From positions 1 through 64,000 of the forward strand of contig BMVA01000010.1 of the NCBI GenBank assembly GCA_014650475.1: DNA of 64,000 nucleotides, given 5' to 3'. The notes beneath the pieces are model-generated. The model made no database searches and was not told where the DNA came from. It was given only the letters and a program-made list of their open reading frames with translations. Positions 27,655-36,297 of this stretch are shown piece by piece; the first letter of the stretch is position 1; every line of letters begins with the position of its first letter. A program made the position numbers and the translations under genes. The DNA comes from Streptomyces albogriseolus (lineage in GTDB: Bacteria > Actinomycetota > Actinomycetes > Streptomycetales > Streptomycetaceae).

Positions 27655-28227
27655 TCAGTTGAGCGAAGGGTCGTCCGGATACGTGGCGACCATCGCCAGC
27701 TCGTTGCGCTGCCGGCGCAGCACCTCGCGCCAGAGCCGCTCGGGCACCGGACAGGACACGTCACCGGGCTCGGACTCCACCACGTACCAGGCGCCGTCGA
27801 CCAGCTCGTCCTCCAGCTGGCCGGGGCCCCAGCCCGCGTAGCCGGCGAAGATCCGCAGCGAGCCGAGGACGGAGGCGAGCAGCTCCGGCGGCGCCTCCAG
27901 GTCGACCAGGCCGATCGCGCCGTGCACCCGGCGCCAGCCCAGCGGCGGCTCCTCCCCCGCCGCCCCGCCCGGGACGACGGCGACGCCGAGGGCCGAGTCC
28001 AGCGACACCGGGCCGCCCTGGAACACCACGCCGGGTTCGCCGGCCAGGTCCGCCCAGCCCTCCAGAATGTCGCCCACGTCCACCGGGGTCGGCCGGTTGA
28101 GGACGACGCCGAGGGAGCCCTCCTCGTCGTGGTCGAGAAGGAGCACCACCGCACGGTCGAAGTTCGGGTCCGCCAGAGCGGGAGTGGCCACGAGCAGCCG
28201 CCCTGTGAGCGAGGACACCTCGGTCAT
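27655..28227 (-). CDS. YqgE/AlgH family (UPF0301) protein
   Basis: 190 residues. The family N-terminus SSLTGRLLVATPALADPNFDRAVVLLLDHDEEGSLGVVLNRPT is unmistakable, followed by VFQGGPVSLDSALGV and FAGYAGWGPGQLEDEL. ATG 28227 (MTEVSS) is used; an ATG three codons upstream (28236) is equally possible. In pseudomonads AlgH affects alginate synthesis, but the biochemical role of the family is unresolved. It is divergent from murA across about 310 bp and probably co-transcribed with the DUF3039 gene. Confidence 0.93.
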   Translation of the reverse strand: MTEVSSLTGRLLVATPALADPNFDRAVVLLLDHDEEGSLGVVLNRPTPVDVGDILEGWADLAGEPGVVFQGGPVSLDSALGVAVVPGGAAGEEPPLGWRRVHGAIGLVDLEAPPELLASVLGSLRIFAGYAGWGPGQLEDELVDGAWYVVESEPGDVSCPVPERLWREVLRRQRNELAMVATYPDDPSLN

Positions 28228-28537
28228 GCCAGACATGATCCCGCATCTTCCCGCCGCGCGGGGAGGCAATGCGGGTGACGGAGTGAACACGGCCGCCGCG
28301 CGCGAGAGCTTCCAGGTCGGGCGTCGTCCGGCAGAGGTGAAGGGGTGCGGACGGGCGGCCGGGAGCGCGCCCGGCGCACGGCCGCCCGTGGTGACCCCGC
28401 GTGGCCGCCGGGGAACGGTTCGTGTTGTGACAGACCCATGACGTCCCCGGGGCGTCCTCAGGCTTACGGAAGGGGGGTGGAGGGCGATTACCCTTTCCCT
28501 TCTGACCCTCTGCCCCACTCCACGGAACGCGAGATTC
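28228..28537. promoter_or_regulatory. 310-bp yqgE/murA divergent region with an 11-bp-arm inverted repeat
   Basis: No gene is recognised. ACGGGCGGCCG (28351-28361) and CGGCCGCCCGT (28379-28389) are perfectly complementary, with a GC-rich 17-nt interior. The repeat is about 150 bp upstream of the murA start. It could be a protein site or an RNA hairpin in a leader. No clear -10/-35 pair was identified. Confidence 0.35.
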
Positions 28538-29884
28538 ATGACCGTCAACGACGTCGATGACGTACTGCTTGTCCACGGCGGAACCCCGCTGGAGGGCGAG
28601 ATCCGGGTCCGCGGTGCGAAGAACCTCGTACCGAAGGCCATGGTCGCCGCGCTGCTGGGAAGCTCACCGAGCCGGCTGCGCAACGTCCCGGACATCCGTG
28701 ACGTCCGGGTCGTCCGGGGTCTGCTGCAGCTGCACGGCGTGACGGTCCGTCCGGGCGAGGAGCCCGGCGAGCTGGTGCTCGACCCCACGTACGTGGAGAG
28801 CGCCAACGTCGCTGACATCGATGCCCACGCCGGTTCCTCGCGCATCCCGATCCTGTTCTGCGGTCCGCTGCTGCACCGCCTCGGGCACGCGTTCATCCCG
28901 GGCCTCGGCGGCTGCGACATCGGCGGACGCCCCATCGACTTCCACTTCGACGTGCTGCGGCAGTTCGGCGCGACGATCGAGAAGCGCGCGGACGGCCAGT
29001 ACCTGGAGGCCCCGCAGCGGCTGCGCGGCACCAAGATCCGGCTGCCGTACCCGTCCGTCGGCACCACCGAGCAGGTGCTGCTCACGGCGGTTCTCGCGGA
29101 GGGCGTCACCGAGCTGTCCAACGCGGCGGTGGAGCCGGAGATCGAGGACCTGATCTGCGTCCTGCAGAAGATGGGCGCCATCATCGCGATGGACACCGAC
29201 CGGACGATCCGCATCACCGGTGTGGACAAGCTCGGCGGCTACACCCACCGCGCCCTGCCGGACCGCCTGGAGGCCGCCTCCTGGGCGTCCGCGGCGCTCG
29301 CCACCGAGGGCAACATCTACGTCCACGGCGCCCAGCAGCGCTCGATGATGACGTTCCTCAACACCTACCGGAAGGTCGGCGGCGCCTTCGAGATCGACGA
29401 CGAGGGCATCCGCTTCTGGCACCCGGGCGGGCAGTTGAAGTCCATCGCCCTGGAGACGGACGTGCACCCCGGCTTCCAGACCGACTGGCAGCAGCCGCTG
29501 GTGGTCGCCCTGACGCAGGCCACGGGCCTGTCCATCATCCACGAGACGGTCTACGAGTCCCGTCTGGGCTTCACGTCCGCGCTCAACCAGATGGGCGCCC
29601 ACATCCAGCTCTACCGCGAGTGCCTGGGCGGCTCCGACTGCCGCTTCGGCCAGCGCAACTTCCTGCACTCGGCGGTCGTCTCCGGCCCGACGAAGCTCCA
29701 GGGCGCGGACCTCGTGATCCCCGACCTGCGCGGCGGCTTCTCGTACCTGATCGCGGCCCTGGCCGCCCAGGGCACCTCCCGCGTCCACGGCATCGGCCTG
29801 ATCAACCGCGGCTACGAGAACTTCATGGAGAAGCTCTCCGAACTGGGCGCGAAGGTGGAACTCCCGGGCAAGGCCCTCGGCTGA
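28538..29884 (+). CDS. murA: UDP-N-acetylglucosamine 1-carboxyvinyltransferase
   Basis: 448 residues. It catalyses the first committed step of peptidoglycan synthesis, transfer of enolpyruvate from PEP to UDP-GlcNAc. It has the EPSP-synthase fold with the substrate-binding GAKNL (K29, N30) and the catalytic Cys126 in GLGGCDIGGRPIDFH. Cysteine rather than aspartate at this position means the enzyme should be fosfomycin-sensitive, by analogy with other MurA proteins. The length is slightly above the usual 420. The gene is monocistronic: it has its own upstream region and a 24-bp-arm terminator right after the stop. Confidence 0.96.
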   Translation: MTVNDVDDVLLVHGGTPLEGEIRVRGAKNLVPKAMVAALLGSSPSRLRNVPDIRDVRVVRGLLQLHGVTVRPGEEPGELVLDPTYVESANVADIDAHAGSSRIPILFCGPLLHRLGHAFIPGLGGCDIGGRPIDFHFDVLRQFGATIEKRADGQYLEAPQRLRGTKIRLPYPSVGTTEQVLLTAVLAEGVTELSNAAVEPEIEDLICVLQKMGAIIAMDTDRTIRITGVDKLGGYTHRALPDRLEAASWASAALATEGNIYVHGAQQRSMMTFLNTYRKVGGAFEIDDEGIRFWHPGGQLKSIALETDVHPGFQTDWQQPLVVALTQATGLSIIHETVYESRLGFTSALNQMGAHIQLYRECLGGSDCRFGQRNFLHSAVVSGPTKLQGADLVIPDLRGGFSYLIAALAAQGTSRVHGIGLINRGYENFMEKLSELGAKVELPGKALG

Positions 29885-29897
29885 CCCCCGGCCCACG

Positions 29898-29946
29898 AAC
29901 GCCGATGGGGCGGTCACCCGACTCGGGTGACCGCCCCATCGGCGTT
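29898..29946. terminator. 24-bp-arm terminator after murA
   Basis: The arms run 29898-29921 and 29923-29946 and are perfectly complementary (AACGCCGATGGGGCGGTCAC... on the left). The hairpin begins 14 nt past the murA stop and is symmetric, so it can also stop transcription leaving hupA on the opposite strand. The right arm ends in GTT, with no longer T-tract. Confidence 0.82.
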
Positions 29947-29954
29947 CACTGCAA

Positions 29955-30012
29955 CGCCCCGAAAGGGGCGCGGGGAACTGCGCGACCGGCCACGAGCGGC
30001 CGGCACACGGCA
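29955..30012. repeat. Dispersed Streptomyces repeat, copy 2 (intergenic murA-hupA)
   Basis: The small hairpin CGCCCC-GAAA-GGGGCG (29955-29970) runs into the 19-bp core GGGCGCGGGGAACTGCGCG at 29966-29984, then ACCGGCCACGAGCGGCCGGC, itself a dyad. It shares the core with the copy inside the sugar permease gene. The intergenic setting is the usual one for this element. Confidence 0.7.
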
Positions 30013-30050
30013 CGGGCGCCCAGCCCGAACGGCGCTGACCCGCTCGGGCG

Positions 30051-30074
30051 TGAGGCGCCCGCAGAGGCGCCTTA
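30051..30074 (-). terminator. Hairpin overlapping the hupA stop
   Basis: The arms AGGCGCC (30053-30059) / GGCGCCT (30066-30072) enclose CGCAGA, the last bases overlapping the TAA stop of hupA. A short stem, so a weak terminator or 3' stabiliser. Confidence 0.4.
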
Positions 30075-30353
30075 CTTGCCCTTGGCCGCTTCCTTCAGCT
30101 TCGAGCCCGCCGACACCTTCACGCTGTAACCCGCGGGGATCTGGATCGGCTCACCGGTCTGCGGGTTGCGCGCGGTGCGCGCAGCGCGGTGGGTGCGCTC
30201 GAAGGTCAGGAAGCCGGGGATGGTGACCTTCTCGTCGCCCTTGGAGACGATGTCGCCGACGACGTCGGCGAACGCGGCCAGCACGGCGTCGGCGTCCTTG
30301 CGGGTCACCTCGGCGCGGTCGGCCAGCGCGGCCACCAGCTCACTGCGGTTCAT
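30072..30353 (-). CDS. hupA: HU-family nucleoid DNA-binding protein
   Basis: 93 residues, the canonical single-domain HU length without the Lys-rich C-terminal tail of the second streptomycete HU (HupS). The helical N-terminus NRSELVAALADRAEVTRKDADAVLAAF, the GDEKVTIPGFLTFERTHRAARTARNPQTGEPI arm region with the DNA-intercalating Pro, and the KVSAGSKLKEA end are all present. It binds and bends DNA as a dimer. The 393-bp upstream gap and a stem-loop suggest a long leader. The symbol follows the S. coelicolor orthologue next to the malic enzyme gene, by memory of synteny. Confidence 0.95.
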   Translation of the reverse strand: MNRSELVAALADRAEVTRKDADAVLAAFADVVGDIVSKGDEKVTIPGFLTFERTHRAARTARNPQTGEPIQIPAGYSVKVSAGSKLKEAAKGK

Positions 30354-30746
30354 GTTCTTACTCCCGTGTTCTTCTTGCCGTTGAGGCGTGCCACGCGGCG
30401 GAGCCGCATGTCGGGCACGGCGAAAGCCGATGCTGCCAGGTTCCTCGGTGAGTCCCCGGACCCGGGTCCTTCGTCGGACCCTCGCGCCCAGGGACGCATC
30501 CTGCCTCTACCTGCGGCGGTAATGCCAATCCGGCACCCGCAGGAGTCGTGAGAACACCCGAGGGAGTCACACGAAGAGCGCCACGGCCTCCGCACGGTGA
30601 CGCTCCGTCCGCTTCCGGCAGCGGACAGCAGGGGCCGGAGCCCAGGCCCGGCCGCCCACCCTAGAGGGCGGCCAGGACTACGGGTTCCGCGACGCGCCGG
30701 TTCAAACCTCGTGGCGATCCTCACAGCGTGCGGACCGCCGCGGAGG
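30354..30746 (-). promoter_or_regulatory. 393-bp hupA upstream region with leader stem-loop and malic-enzyme terminator
   Basis: No gene is seen. CCTGCGG (30510-30516) pairs with CCGCAGG (30537-30543), and inside them TGCC (30523-30526) pairs with GGCA (30532-30535), giving a structured element about 160-190 nt before the hupA start. A second hairpin, GTCCGCT / AGCGGAC with a 6-nt loop (30607-30626), lies 120 nt past the malic enzyme stop and may end that transcript. Promoter boxes could not be assigned with confidence. Confidence 0.4.
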
Positions 30747-32156
30747 TCACGCGCCGGCGGCCTTCGCGGCTTCCCGGACGGCGCCGGCGACCGCGCCCGC
30801 GACCTTCTCGTTGAAGACGCTGGGGATGATGTAGTTCGGGTTGAGCTCGTCCTCGGTGACCACGTCGGCCAGGGCCTGCGCGGCGGCCAGCATCATCTCG
30901 GTGTTGACGGTGTGGGACTGGGCGTCCAGCAGGCCGCGGAAGACGCCAGGGAAGACCAGCACGTTGTTGATCTGGTTGGGGAAGTCGGAGCGGCCGGTGG
31001 CCACAACCGCCGCCGTCTGACGGGCGATTGCCGGGTCCACCTCGGGGTCGGGGTTCGCGAGCGCGAACACGATCGCGCCCTCGGCCATCGCGGAGACGTC
31101 CTCGGCGCTCAGCACGTTGGGGGCGGAGACGCCGATGAAGACGTCCGCGCCGCGCACGGCCTCCTTGAGCGTGCCGGTGAGGTTCTCCGGGTTGGTGTTG
31201 TCGGCGATCCAGCTCAGCGCGGAGCCCGGGGCGGCGCCGGCCAGGTCCTCACGGCCGGCGTGCACCACGCCGTGGATGTCGGCCACCACGGCGTTCTTCA
31301 CCCCGGCGGCCAGCAGCAGTTTGAGGATGGCGGTGCCGGCCGCGCCGGCGCCCGACATGACGACGCGGATGCTCTCGATGGTCTTGCCGGTGACCCGCAG
31401 CGCGTTGGTCAGGGCGGCGAGCACCACGATCGCGGTGCCGTGCTGGTCGTCGTGGAAGACGGGGATGTCGAGGGCCTCGCGCAGCCGGGCCTCGATCTCG
31501 AAGCAGCGGGGGGCGGAGATGTCCTCGAGGTTGATGCCGGCGAAACCGGGGGCGATCGCCTTGACGATCTCCACGATCGCGTCGGTGTCCTGGGTGTCCA
31601 GGCACAGCGGCCAGGCGTCGATGCCGGCGAACCGCTTGAAGAGGGCGGCCTTGCCCTCCATCACGGGCAGCGCGGCCTTGGGGCCGATGTTGCCCAGTCC
31701 CAGCACGGCGGAACCGTCCGTCACGACCGCAACGGAGTTGCGCTTGATGGTGAGGCGGCGGGCGTCCTCGGGGTTCTCGGCGATCGCCATGCAGACCCGG
31801 GCCACGCCGGGCGTGTAGATCATGGACAGGTCGTCACGGGTGCGGATGGGGTGCTTCGACGCCATCTCGATCTTGCCGCCGAGGTGCATCAGGAACGTAC
31901 GGTCGGAGACCTTGCCGAGGGTGACGCCCTCGATCTGGCGCAGCTGTTCGACGATCTCGTCGGCGTGGGCGGTGGAGGTGGCCGCGATCGTGACGTCGAT
32001 CCGGAGCCGCTCGTGGCCCGACGCGGTCACGTCGAGGCCGGTCACCAGGCCTCCGTGGGACTCGACTGCCCCGGTGAGCTGGGACACCGCGGTTCCTCCC
32101 GCGGGCACCTCCAGCCGGATGGTCATCGAGTAGGAGACGCTGGGCGCCGTTGCCAT
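30747..32156 (-). CDS. NAD-dependent malic enzyme with N-terminal ACT domain
   Basis: 469 residues from ATG 32156 (GAGGAAG upstream). Residues 5-85 look like an ACT regulatory domain (SYSMTIRLEVPAGGTAVSQLTGAVESHGG). The malic enzyme core follows, with the catalytic Tyr in SMIYTPGVARV, the catalytic Lys in GKAALFKRFAGIDA, metal ligands around HDDQHGTAIV, and the NAD-binding GAGAAGTAI. It decarboxylates malate to pyruvate, giving NADH and linking the TCA cycle to gluconeogenic and acetyl-CoA supply. The orthologue adjacent to hupA in S. coelicolor (SCO2951 by memory) is the NAD-specific isoform; cofactor preference is inferred from that. Confidence 0.93.
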   Translation of the reverse strand: MATAPSVSYSMTIRLEVPAGGTAVSQLTGAVESHGGLVTGLDVTASGHERLRIDVTIAATSTAHADEIVEQLRQIEGVTLGKVSDRTFLMHLGGKIEMASKHPIRTRDDLSMIYTPGVARVCMAIAENPEDARRLTIKRNSVAVVTDGSAVLGLGNIGPKAALPVMEGKAALFKRFAGIDAWPLCLDTQDTDAIVEIVKAIAPGFAGINLEDISAPRCFEIEARLREALDIPVFHDDQHGTAIVVLAALTNALRVTGKTIESIRVVMSGAGAAGTAILKLLLAAGVKNAVVADIHGVVHAGREDLAGAAPGSALSWIADNTNPENLTGTLKEAVRGADVFIGVSAPNVLSAEDVSAMAEGAIVFALANPDPEVDPAIARQTAAVVATGRSDFPNQINNVLVFPGVFRGLLDAQSHTVNTEMMLAAAQALADVVTEDELNPNYIIPSVFNEKVAGAVAGAVREAAKAAGA

Positions 32157-32539
32157 GGCCGACTTCCTCTGCTTTTCAACCGTGTCGCGAATCGTGCCGT
32201 CCGATCGTCGCACCTACCGCCGAGTACGTGGTAGCCGCCCCGGATTGCGGACGTTTTGTTCATGGCCGCCTGCCGGCAGACGGAAAGAGAGTTCCACCGT
32301 ACGAGAGGAATCACGGCAACAGAAGAGGCCCCCGTCACATCTCGTGACGAGGGCCTCCTGCACGCTCATGACACCGACCCGCCATGCTCGCCTCGCGGCA
32401 AGTGGTCGCTCGAAGCGACTAAGGTTGGGCCCGGGGGCTTGGATCGGGCCGGTGCCACGTCCAGGCTAACAAACGGATCGCCCGGGGCCATTCCCATGAC
32501 CCGGGGATATTTCCCGCACCCCTCCCCGGCGCCGTCCGC
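32157..32539 (-). promoter_or_regulatory. 383-bp gap between helD and the malic enzyme gene, with terminator
   Basis: The only strong structure is the terminator at 32325-32357, described separately. The palindrome CTGCCGGCAG (about 32270-32279) lies some 115 bp upstream of the malic enzyme start and may be part of its promoter region. A 51-codon open frame is not convincing. Otherwise nothing is recognised. Confidence 0.35.
32325..32357 (-). terminator. Terminator downstream of helD
   Basis: The 14-nt arms GAGGCCCCCGTCAC (32325-32338) and GTGACGAGGGCCTC (32344-32357) pair with one mismatch around a 5-nt loop. On the minus strand the stem is followed by TTCTGTT, a modest U-tract. It lies 183 nt past the helD stop. 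Confidence 0.6.
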
Positions 32540-34837
32540 TCAGTCCCGCAGCAGATCGGGGACCCCCTCGGCGTCCGGTTCGTCGCGCTCCGCGGACACC
32601 ACGGTGAGCTGCTGCGTCGCGCGCGTCAGGGCGACGTAGAGCACCCGCAGGCCGGCCGGGGACTCGTCGGCGATCTCCGCGGGCGAGACGACCACCGTCG
32701 CGTCGTACTCCAGGCCCTTGGCCTCCAGGCTGCCGAGCGCCACCACCCGGTCGCCGAGCCCGTCGAGCCAGCGCCGCGCCTCCTCGCGCCGCCGCATGGC
32801 GACGACCACGCCGACCATGCCGTCCACCCGCTCCAGCAGCCGGGCGGCCTCGGCGCGCACGGTGGCGCCCAGCGTCTCCCCGGCCACGGCGAAGCGCGGC
32901 TCCACGCCGGTGGAGCGCACCGCGCGCGGCGACTCGGAGCCCGGCATGGCGAGGGCGAGGACCTTCGCCGCCAGCCCGGCGATCTCGGCCGGGTTGCGGT
33001 AGTTCACGGTGAGCTCGAAGCGGCGGCGCGGACGGGTGCCGAGGGCCTCGTCGCGGGCCTGCGCCGCCTCGTCGGGGTCGGACCAGGAGGACTGGGCGGG
33101 GTCGCCGACGATCGTCCAGGTGGCGTGGCGGCCGCGGCGGCCGACCATGCGCCACTGCATCGGCGTGAGGTCCTGCGCCTCGTCGACGATGACGTGCGCG
33201 TACTCGACGCGCTCCTGGGCGAGCCGCTCGGCGCGCTCGCGCTGGGTCTCCTCGCGCACCGGCATCAGCTCCTCCAGGCCGGTGAGCTGGTCCAGCGGGT
33301 CGATCTCGCGCTTCTTGCGGGGCCGGGCGGGGGCGCCCAGGATCGCCTGGAGCTCGTCCAGCATCGCGATGTCGTGCACGGAGCGCCCGTCCCGCTGGAG
33401 GGCGCGCGCCAGCTTGCGCACCTCCCCCGGGTTGAGGATGCGCCGGGCCCAGCGGCCGAGGCGCCGCTCGTCGGCCATGGCGTCCAGGACGGCGGCGGGG
33501 GTGAGTTCCGGCCACCAGGCGCCGAGGAAGGCGGTGAAGTCGTCCTCCGAGGTGATGTCCTCGTCGAAGGAGGAGCGCAGCTCGGCGGCGAGCTCGGGGT
33601 CGGTGTGCCGACTGCCGGCGCCGGAGCGCTCCCACAGGGCGTCCAGGAGCAGCTTGCGGGCGCGGGGGCGCAGCAGGTTGACCGGGGCGGTGCCGCCGAG
33701 GGCGGTGCGGCGGATGCCCGCCAGTTCCTCCGCCTCCAGCTCCAGGCGCCGGCCGAAGGCGACGACCCGCAGCCGCCGCGGCGAATCGTTCAGCTCCAGG
33801 GCGCCGCGCGCGGCCTTCCGCAGCACCTTGAGCATGCGGTACGAGCCCTTGATCCGGGCCACGGCCGGGGAGTCGTACACGGTGGCCTCGGCGCCGTCCA
33901 CGAGGGAGCCGATGGCGCGGATGGCGACCTGGCCCTCCTCGCCGAGGGACGGCAGCACGCCCTCGGTGTAGGCGACCAGCAGCGGCGTCGGGGAGACGAT
34001 CAGGATGCCGCCCGCGTAACGGCGCCGGTCCTGGTAGAGCAGGTAGGCGGCGCGGTGCAGGGCGACGGCGGTCTTGCCGGTGCCGGGGCCGCCCTCGACG
34101 TAGGTGACGGAGGCGGCGGGGGCGCGGATCACCAGGTCCTGCTCGGCCTGGATGGACGCGACGATGTCCCGCATGGTGTGCGTACGGGCCTGGCCGAGCG
34201 CGGCCATCAGGGCGCCGTCGCCGATCACGGCCAGCTCGCGGCCGTCGAGGGCGGCCGTCAGCTCGGGGCGCATCAGGTCGTCCTCGACGCTCTGCACCCG
34301 GCGTCCCTTGGAGCGGATCACCCGGCGCCGCACGACCCGGCCGGGGTCGACCGGGGTGGAGCGGTAGAAGGGCGCCGCGGCGGGCGCCCGCCAGTCGATG
34401 ACCAGCGGGGCGTAGTCCTCGTCGAGAACGCCGATGCGGCCGATGTGCAGGGTCTCGGCGATGTCGGCCGTGTTGTCGGGGCGGACGGCGCCCTCGGCGG
34501 GCTCGACGGCGGTGTACGCGCCGTCCGGGCCCTTCTTGCCGTCCTTGCCGAGCAGCAGGTCGATCCGGCCGAAGAGGAAGTCCTCGTACTCGTGGTGCAG
34601 CCGGTTGAGATGGACGCCGGCCCGGAAGACCTGGGCGTCCCGCTCGGCGAGGGCGCCGGGCGTGCCGACGTGGCCGCGCTGGGCGGCGTCGCGCATGAGG
34701 AACTCGGCCTCGGAGATCTTCTCCTCGAGGCGCCGGTACACCCGGTCCAGGTGTTCCTGTTCCACACGGATCTCCCGGTCGCGAACGGAGTCGTGAACCG
34801 GGACGACCGCGGTTTCCTGTTGAGCCTGAGCGGCCAC
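32540..34837 (-). CDS. helD: HelD-like RNA-polymerase-associated SF1 ATPase
   Basis: 765 residues from GTG 34837 with AAGGGGG upstream. The N-terminal coiled-coil region (residues 20-95) precedes a UvrD/PcrA-like ATPase. Walker A is at 250-256 (GPGTGKT), motif II is VIVDEAQDLTPMQW, motif III is VGDPAQSSW, and motif VI is LYVALTRATQQL. This architecture, without full helicase auxiliary domains, is that of HelD, which recycles stalled RNA polymerase and, in the related HelR group, displaces rifamycins. By position next to the sigma/anti-sigma pair it corresponds to the streptomycete HelD rather than HelR; the distinction is inference. Confidence 0.9.
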   Translation of the reverse strand: MAAQAQQETAVVPVHDSVRDREIRVEQEHLDRVYRRLEEKISEAEFLMRDAAQRGHVGTPGALAERDAQVFRAGVHLNRLHHEYEDFLFGRIDLLLGKDGKKGPDGAYTAVEPAEGAVRPDNTADIAETLHIGRIGVLDEDYAPLVIDWRAPAAAPFYRSTPVDPGRVVRRRVIRSKGRRVQSVEDDLMRPELTAALDGRELAVIGDGALMAALGQARTHTMRDIVASIQAEQDLVIRAPAASVTYVEGGPGTGKTAVALHRAAYLLYQDRRRYAGGILIVSPTPLLVAYTEGVLPSLGEEGQVAIRAIGSLVDGAEATVYDSPAVARIKGSYRMLKVLRKAARGALELNDSPRRLRVVAFGRRLELEAEELAGIRRTALGGTAPVNLLRPRARKLLLDALWERSGAGSRHTDPELAAELRSSFDEDITSEDDFTAFLGAWWPELTPAAVLDAMADERRLGRWARRILNPGEVRKLARALQRDGRSVHDIAMLDELQAILGAPARPRKKREIDPLDQLTGLEELMPVREETQRERAERLAQERVEYAHVIVDEAQDLTPMQWRMVGRRGRHATWTIVGDPAQSSWSDPDEAAQARDEALGTRPRRRFELTVNYRNPAEIAGLAAKVLALAMPGSESPRAVRSTGVEPRFAVAGETLGATVRAEAARLLERVDGMVGVVVAMRRREEARRWLDGLGDRVVALGSLEAKGLEYDATVVVSPAEIADESPAGLRVLYVALTRATQQLTVVSAERDEPDAEGVPDLLRD

Positions 34838-34897
34838 CGGGCCCCCTTCTGACGTGCTGGGCAGCCGTCAACCGTACGCGAAGGGGACCCCGTGAGG

Positions 34898-35737
34898 CTA
34901 CGCGTCGACCTCCACGAGCGTCTTGCCGTCGAAGGTCGCGATCACGAAGTGGTCGATCTGGTTGCGCTCGAAGGCGGCGCCGCCCTGGACGTACAGCGGC
35001 TGCTTGCCCTTGTCGGTCGTGGCGTCGGGCAGTCCGTAGCCCTCGCCGGTGACCGCCCAGGAGTTCACCGTCTCGCGCTCGCCGTTCTTGCCGACGGCGA
35101 TGAGCGAGCACTTCTGTTCGCCCTTGACGTTCTTCAGCTCGGTGACGATCTCGGTGCCCCAGAGCTTGTCCTCCAGGGCCACGGTGGCGGTCACCCCGGT
35201 GCCGGGGTCCGTCGCCGTGATCTTCTCGGAGCTCTTGTCGAAGGCGTCCTTGACCGGGTTGGCCGCGAGGGTGCGGCCGGTGTTGCCCCCGCCGCCGCTG
35301 CCGCCGTCCCCGCCGCTCGCCGCGACGGCCACGAACGGGCCGCTGACGATCAGCGCGCCGGCCGCGGCGACCATGTAGAAGTTGCGGCGGCGCTTGCGCG
35401 CCCGGCGCTCGGCCACCTCGTCGACGAGCTTCTCCACCACGCGCGGCGACGGCTTCGCGGACAGCGACTCGCCGATCGCGGGCGATCCGGCGGCGTCGGG
35501 CAGGTCCGCCAGCGCGGCCAGCATCGGTTCCATCCCGGCGAGTTCGTCGAGCTGCTGGGCGCACCACTCGCACGTCGCCAGGTGGGCCTCGAAGGCGGTC
35601 GCCTCGGCGTCGTCGAGGATTCCGAGGGCGTAGGCGCCGACGGTCTCGTGCTCGTTCGGCACCGGTGATCCCTCCATGGCACCAGACATACCCGTCCCGC
35701 CTGTGCCGAATCCCTGGTTTCCCCCGTACACACTCAT
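34898..35737 (-). CDS. rsuA: Anti-sigma factor with zinc-binding ZAS motif, RsuA-like
   Basis: About 279 residues. The start is ATG 35737 sharing its A with the sigma gene's TGA (TGATG); a GTG one codon earlier is possible. The N-terminal ZAS domain has the HxxxCxxC motif (HLATCEWC, about residues 53-60 of this start). One membrane span (FYMVAAAGALIVSGPFVAVAAS, about 120-141) is followed by a Gly/Ser linker and an external C-terminal sensor domain with a single Cys. It sequesters the adjacent ECF sigma factor at the membrane until a signal outside is sensed. The name follows the S. coelicolor SigU-RsuA pair by synteny. Confidence 0.9.
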   Translation of the reverse strand: MSVYGGNQGFGTGGTGMSGAMEGSPVPNEHETVGAYALGILDDAEATAFEAHLATCEWCAQQLDELAGMEPMLAALADLPDAAGSPAIGESLSAKPSPRVVEKLVDEVAERRARKRRRNFYMVAAAGALIVSGPFVAVAASGGDGGSGGGGNTGRTLAANPVKDAFDKSSEKITATDPGTGVTATVALEDKLWGTEIVTELKNVKGEQKCSLIAVGKNGERETVNSWAVTGEGYGLPDATTDKGKQPLYVQGGAAFERNQIDHFVIATFDGKTLVEVDA

Positions 35738-36297
35738 CACGCCGTCACCCCCCGCTCCTCCAGAGCCAGCTTCATCGACCGCAGGGCGTAGAACACCCGG
35801 GAGCGTACGGTGCCGCTCGGTATGCCGAGTGTCTGGGCCGCCTCATTGACGGTACGCCCCTTGAAGTAGGTCTCGACGAGGACCTCCCGGTGCGCCGGGG
35901 TCAGGTCGTCGAGTGCGTCCGACAGCGTCATCAGCCACAGCGCCTTGTCGATCTCGTCCTCCGCGGGGATGACCTCCAGCGGCGACGGATCGACCTCCTG
36001 CGGCCGGGCCTGCCGGCTGCGGTGGCCGTCGATGACGATGCGCCGGGCGACCGTCACCAGCCAGGGGCGTACCGAACCGGTCGCCCGATTGAGCTGACCG
36101 GCGTTCTTCCAGGCACGGATGAGCGTTTCCTGGACGACGTCCTCGGCGCGCTGCCGGTCTCCGGCGACCAGCCTGAGGACGTACGCCAGCAGGGGTCCTG
36201 CGTGCTCGCGGTACAGCGCACGCATCAGCTCCTCGTCAGGTTCCGAGGGCTGTGAAGACATGCGATGTCGGGCCCTCGTTCCACGTTCATTGGCCAC
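35737..36297 (-). CDS. sigU: ECF RNA polymerase sigma factor, SigU-like
   Basis: 186 residues from GTG 36297, which has AAGGA 7 nt upstream; ATG 36261 is the alternative. Region 2 is LYREHAGPLLAYVLRLVAGDRQRAEDVVQETLIRAWKN, and region 4 is LTPAHREVLVETYFKGRTVNEAAQTLGIPSGTVRSRVFYALRSM. There is no region 3 or region 1, as in other ECF sigmas. It is co-translated with its anti-sigma factor. In S. coelicolor the SigU/RsuA system affects secreted proteins and cell-envelope differentiation. A GAAC-N17-CGTA motif about 70-95 bp upstream looks like an ECF promoter and would give autoregulation. Confidence 0.9.
   Translation of the reverse strand: MANERGTRARHRMSSQPSEPDEELMRALYREHAGPLLAYVLRLVAGDRQRAEDVVQETLIRAWKNAGQLNRATGSVRPWLVTVARRIVIDGHRSRQARPQEVDPSPLEVIPAEDEIDKALWLMTLSDALDDLTPAHREVLVETYFKGRTVNEAAQTLGIPSGTVRSRVFYALRSMKLALEERGVTA

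Noticed and set aside
32208-32372. 51-codon minus-strand frame with ATG in the helD-malic enzyme gap
   Set aside because: It runs through the terminator hairpin and has no similarity or ribosome site of note.
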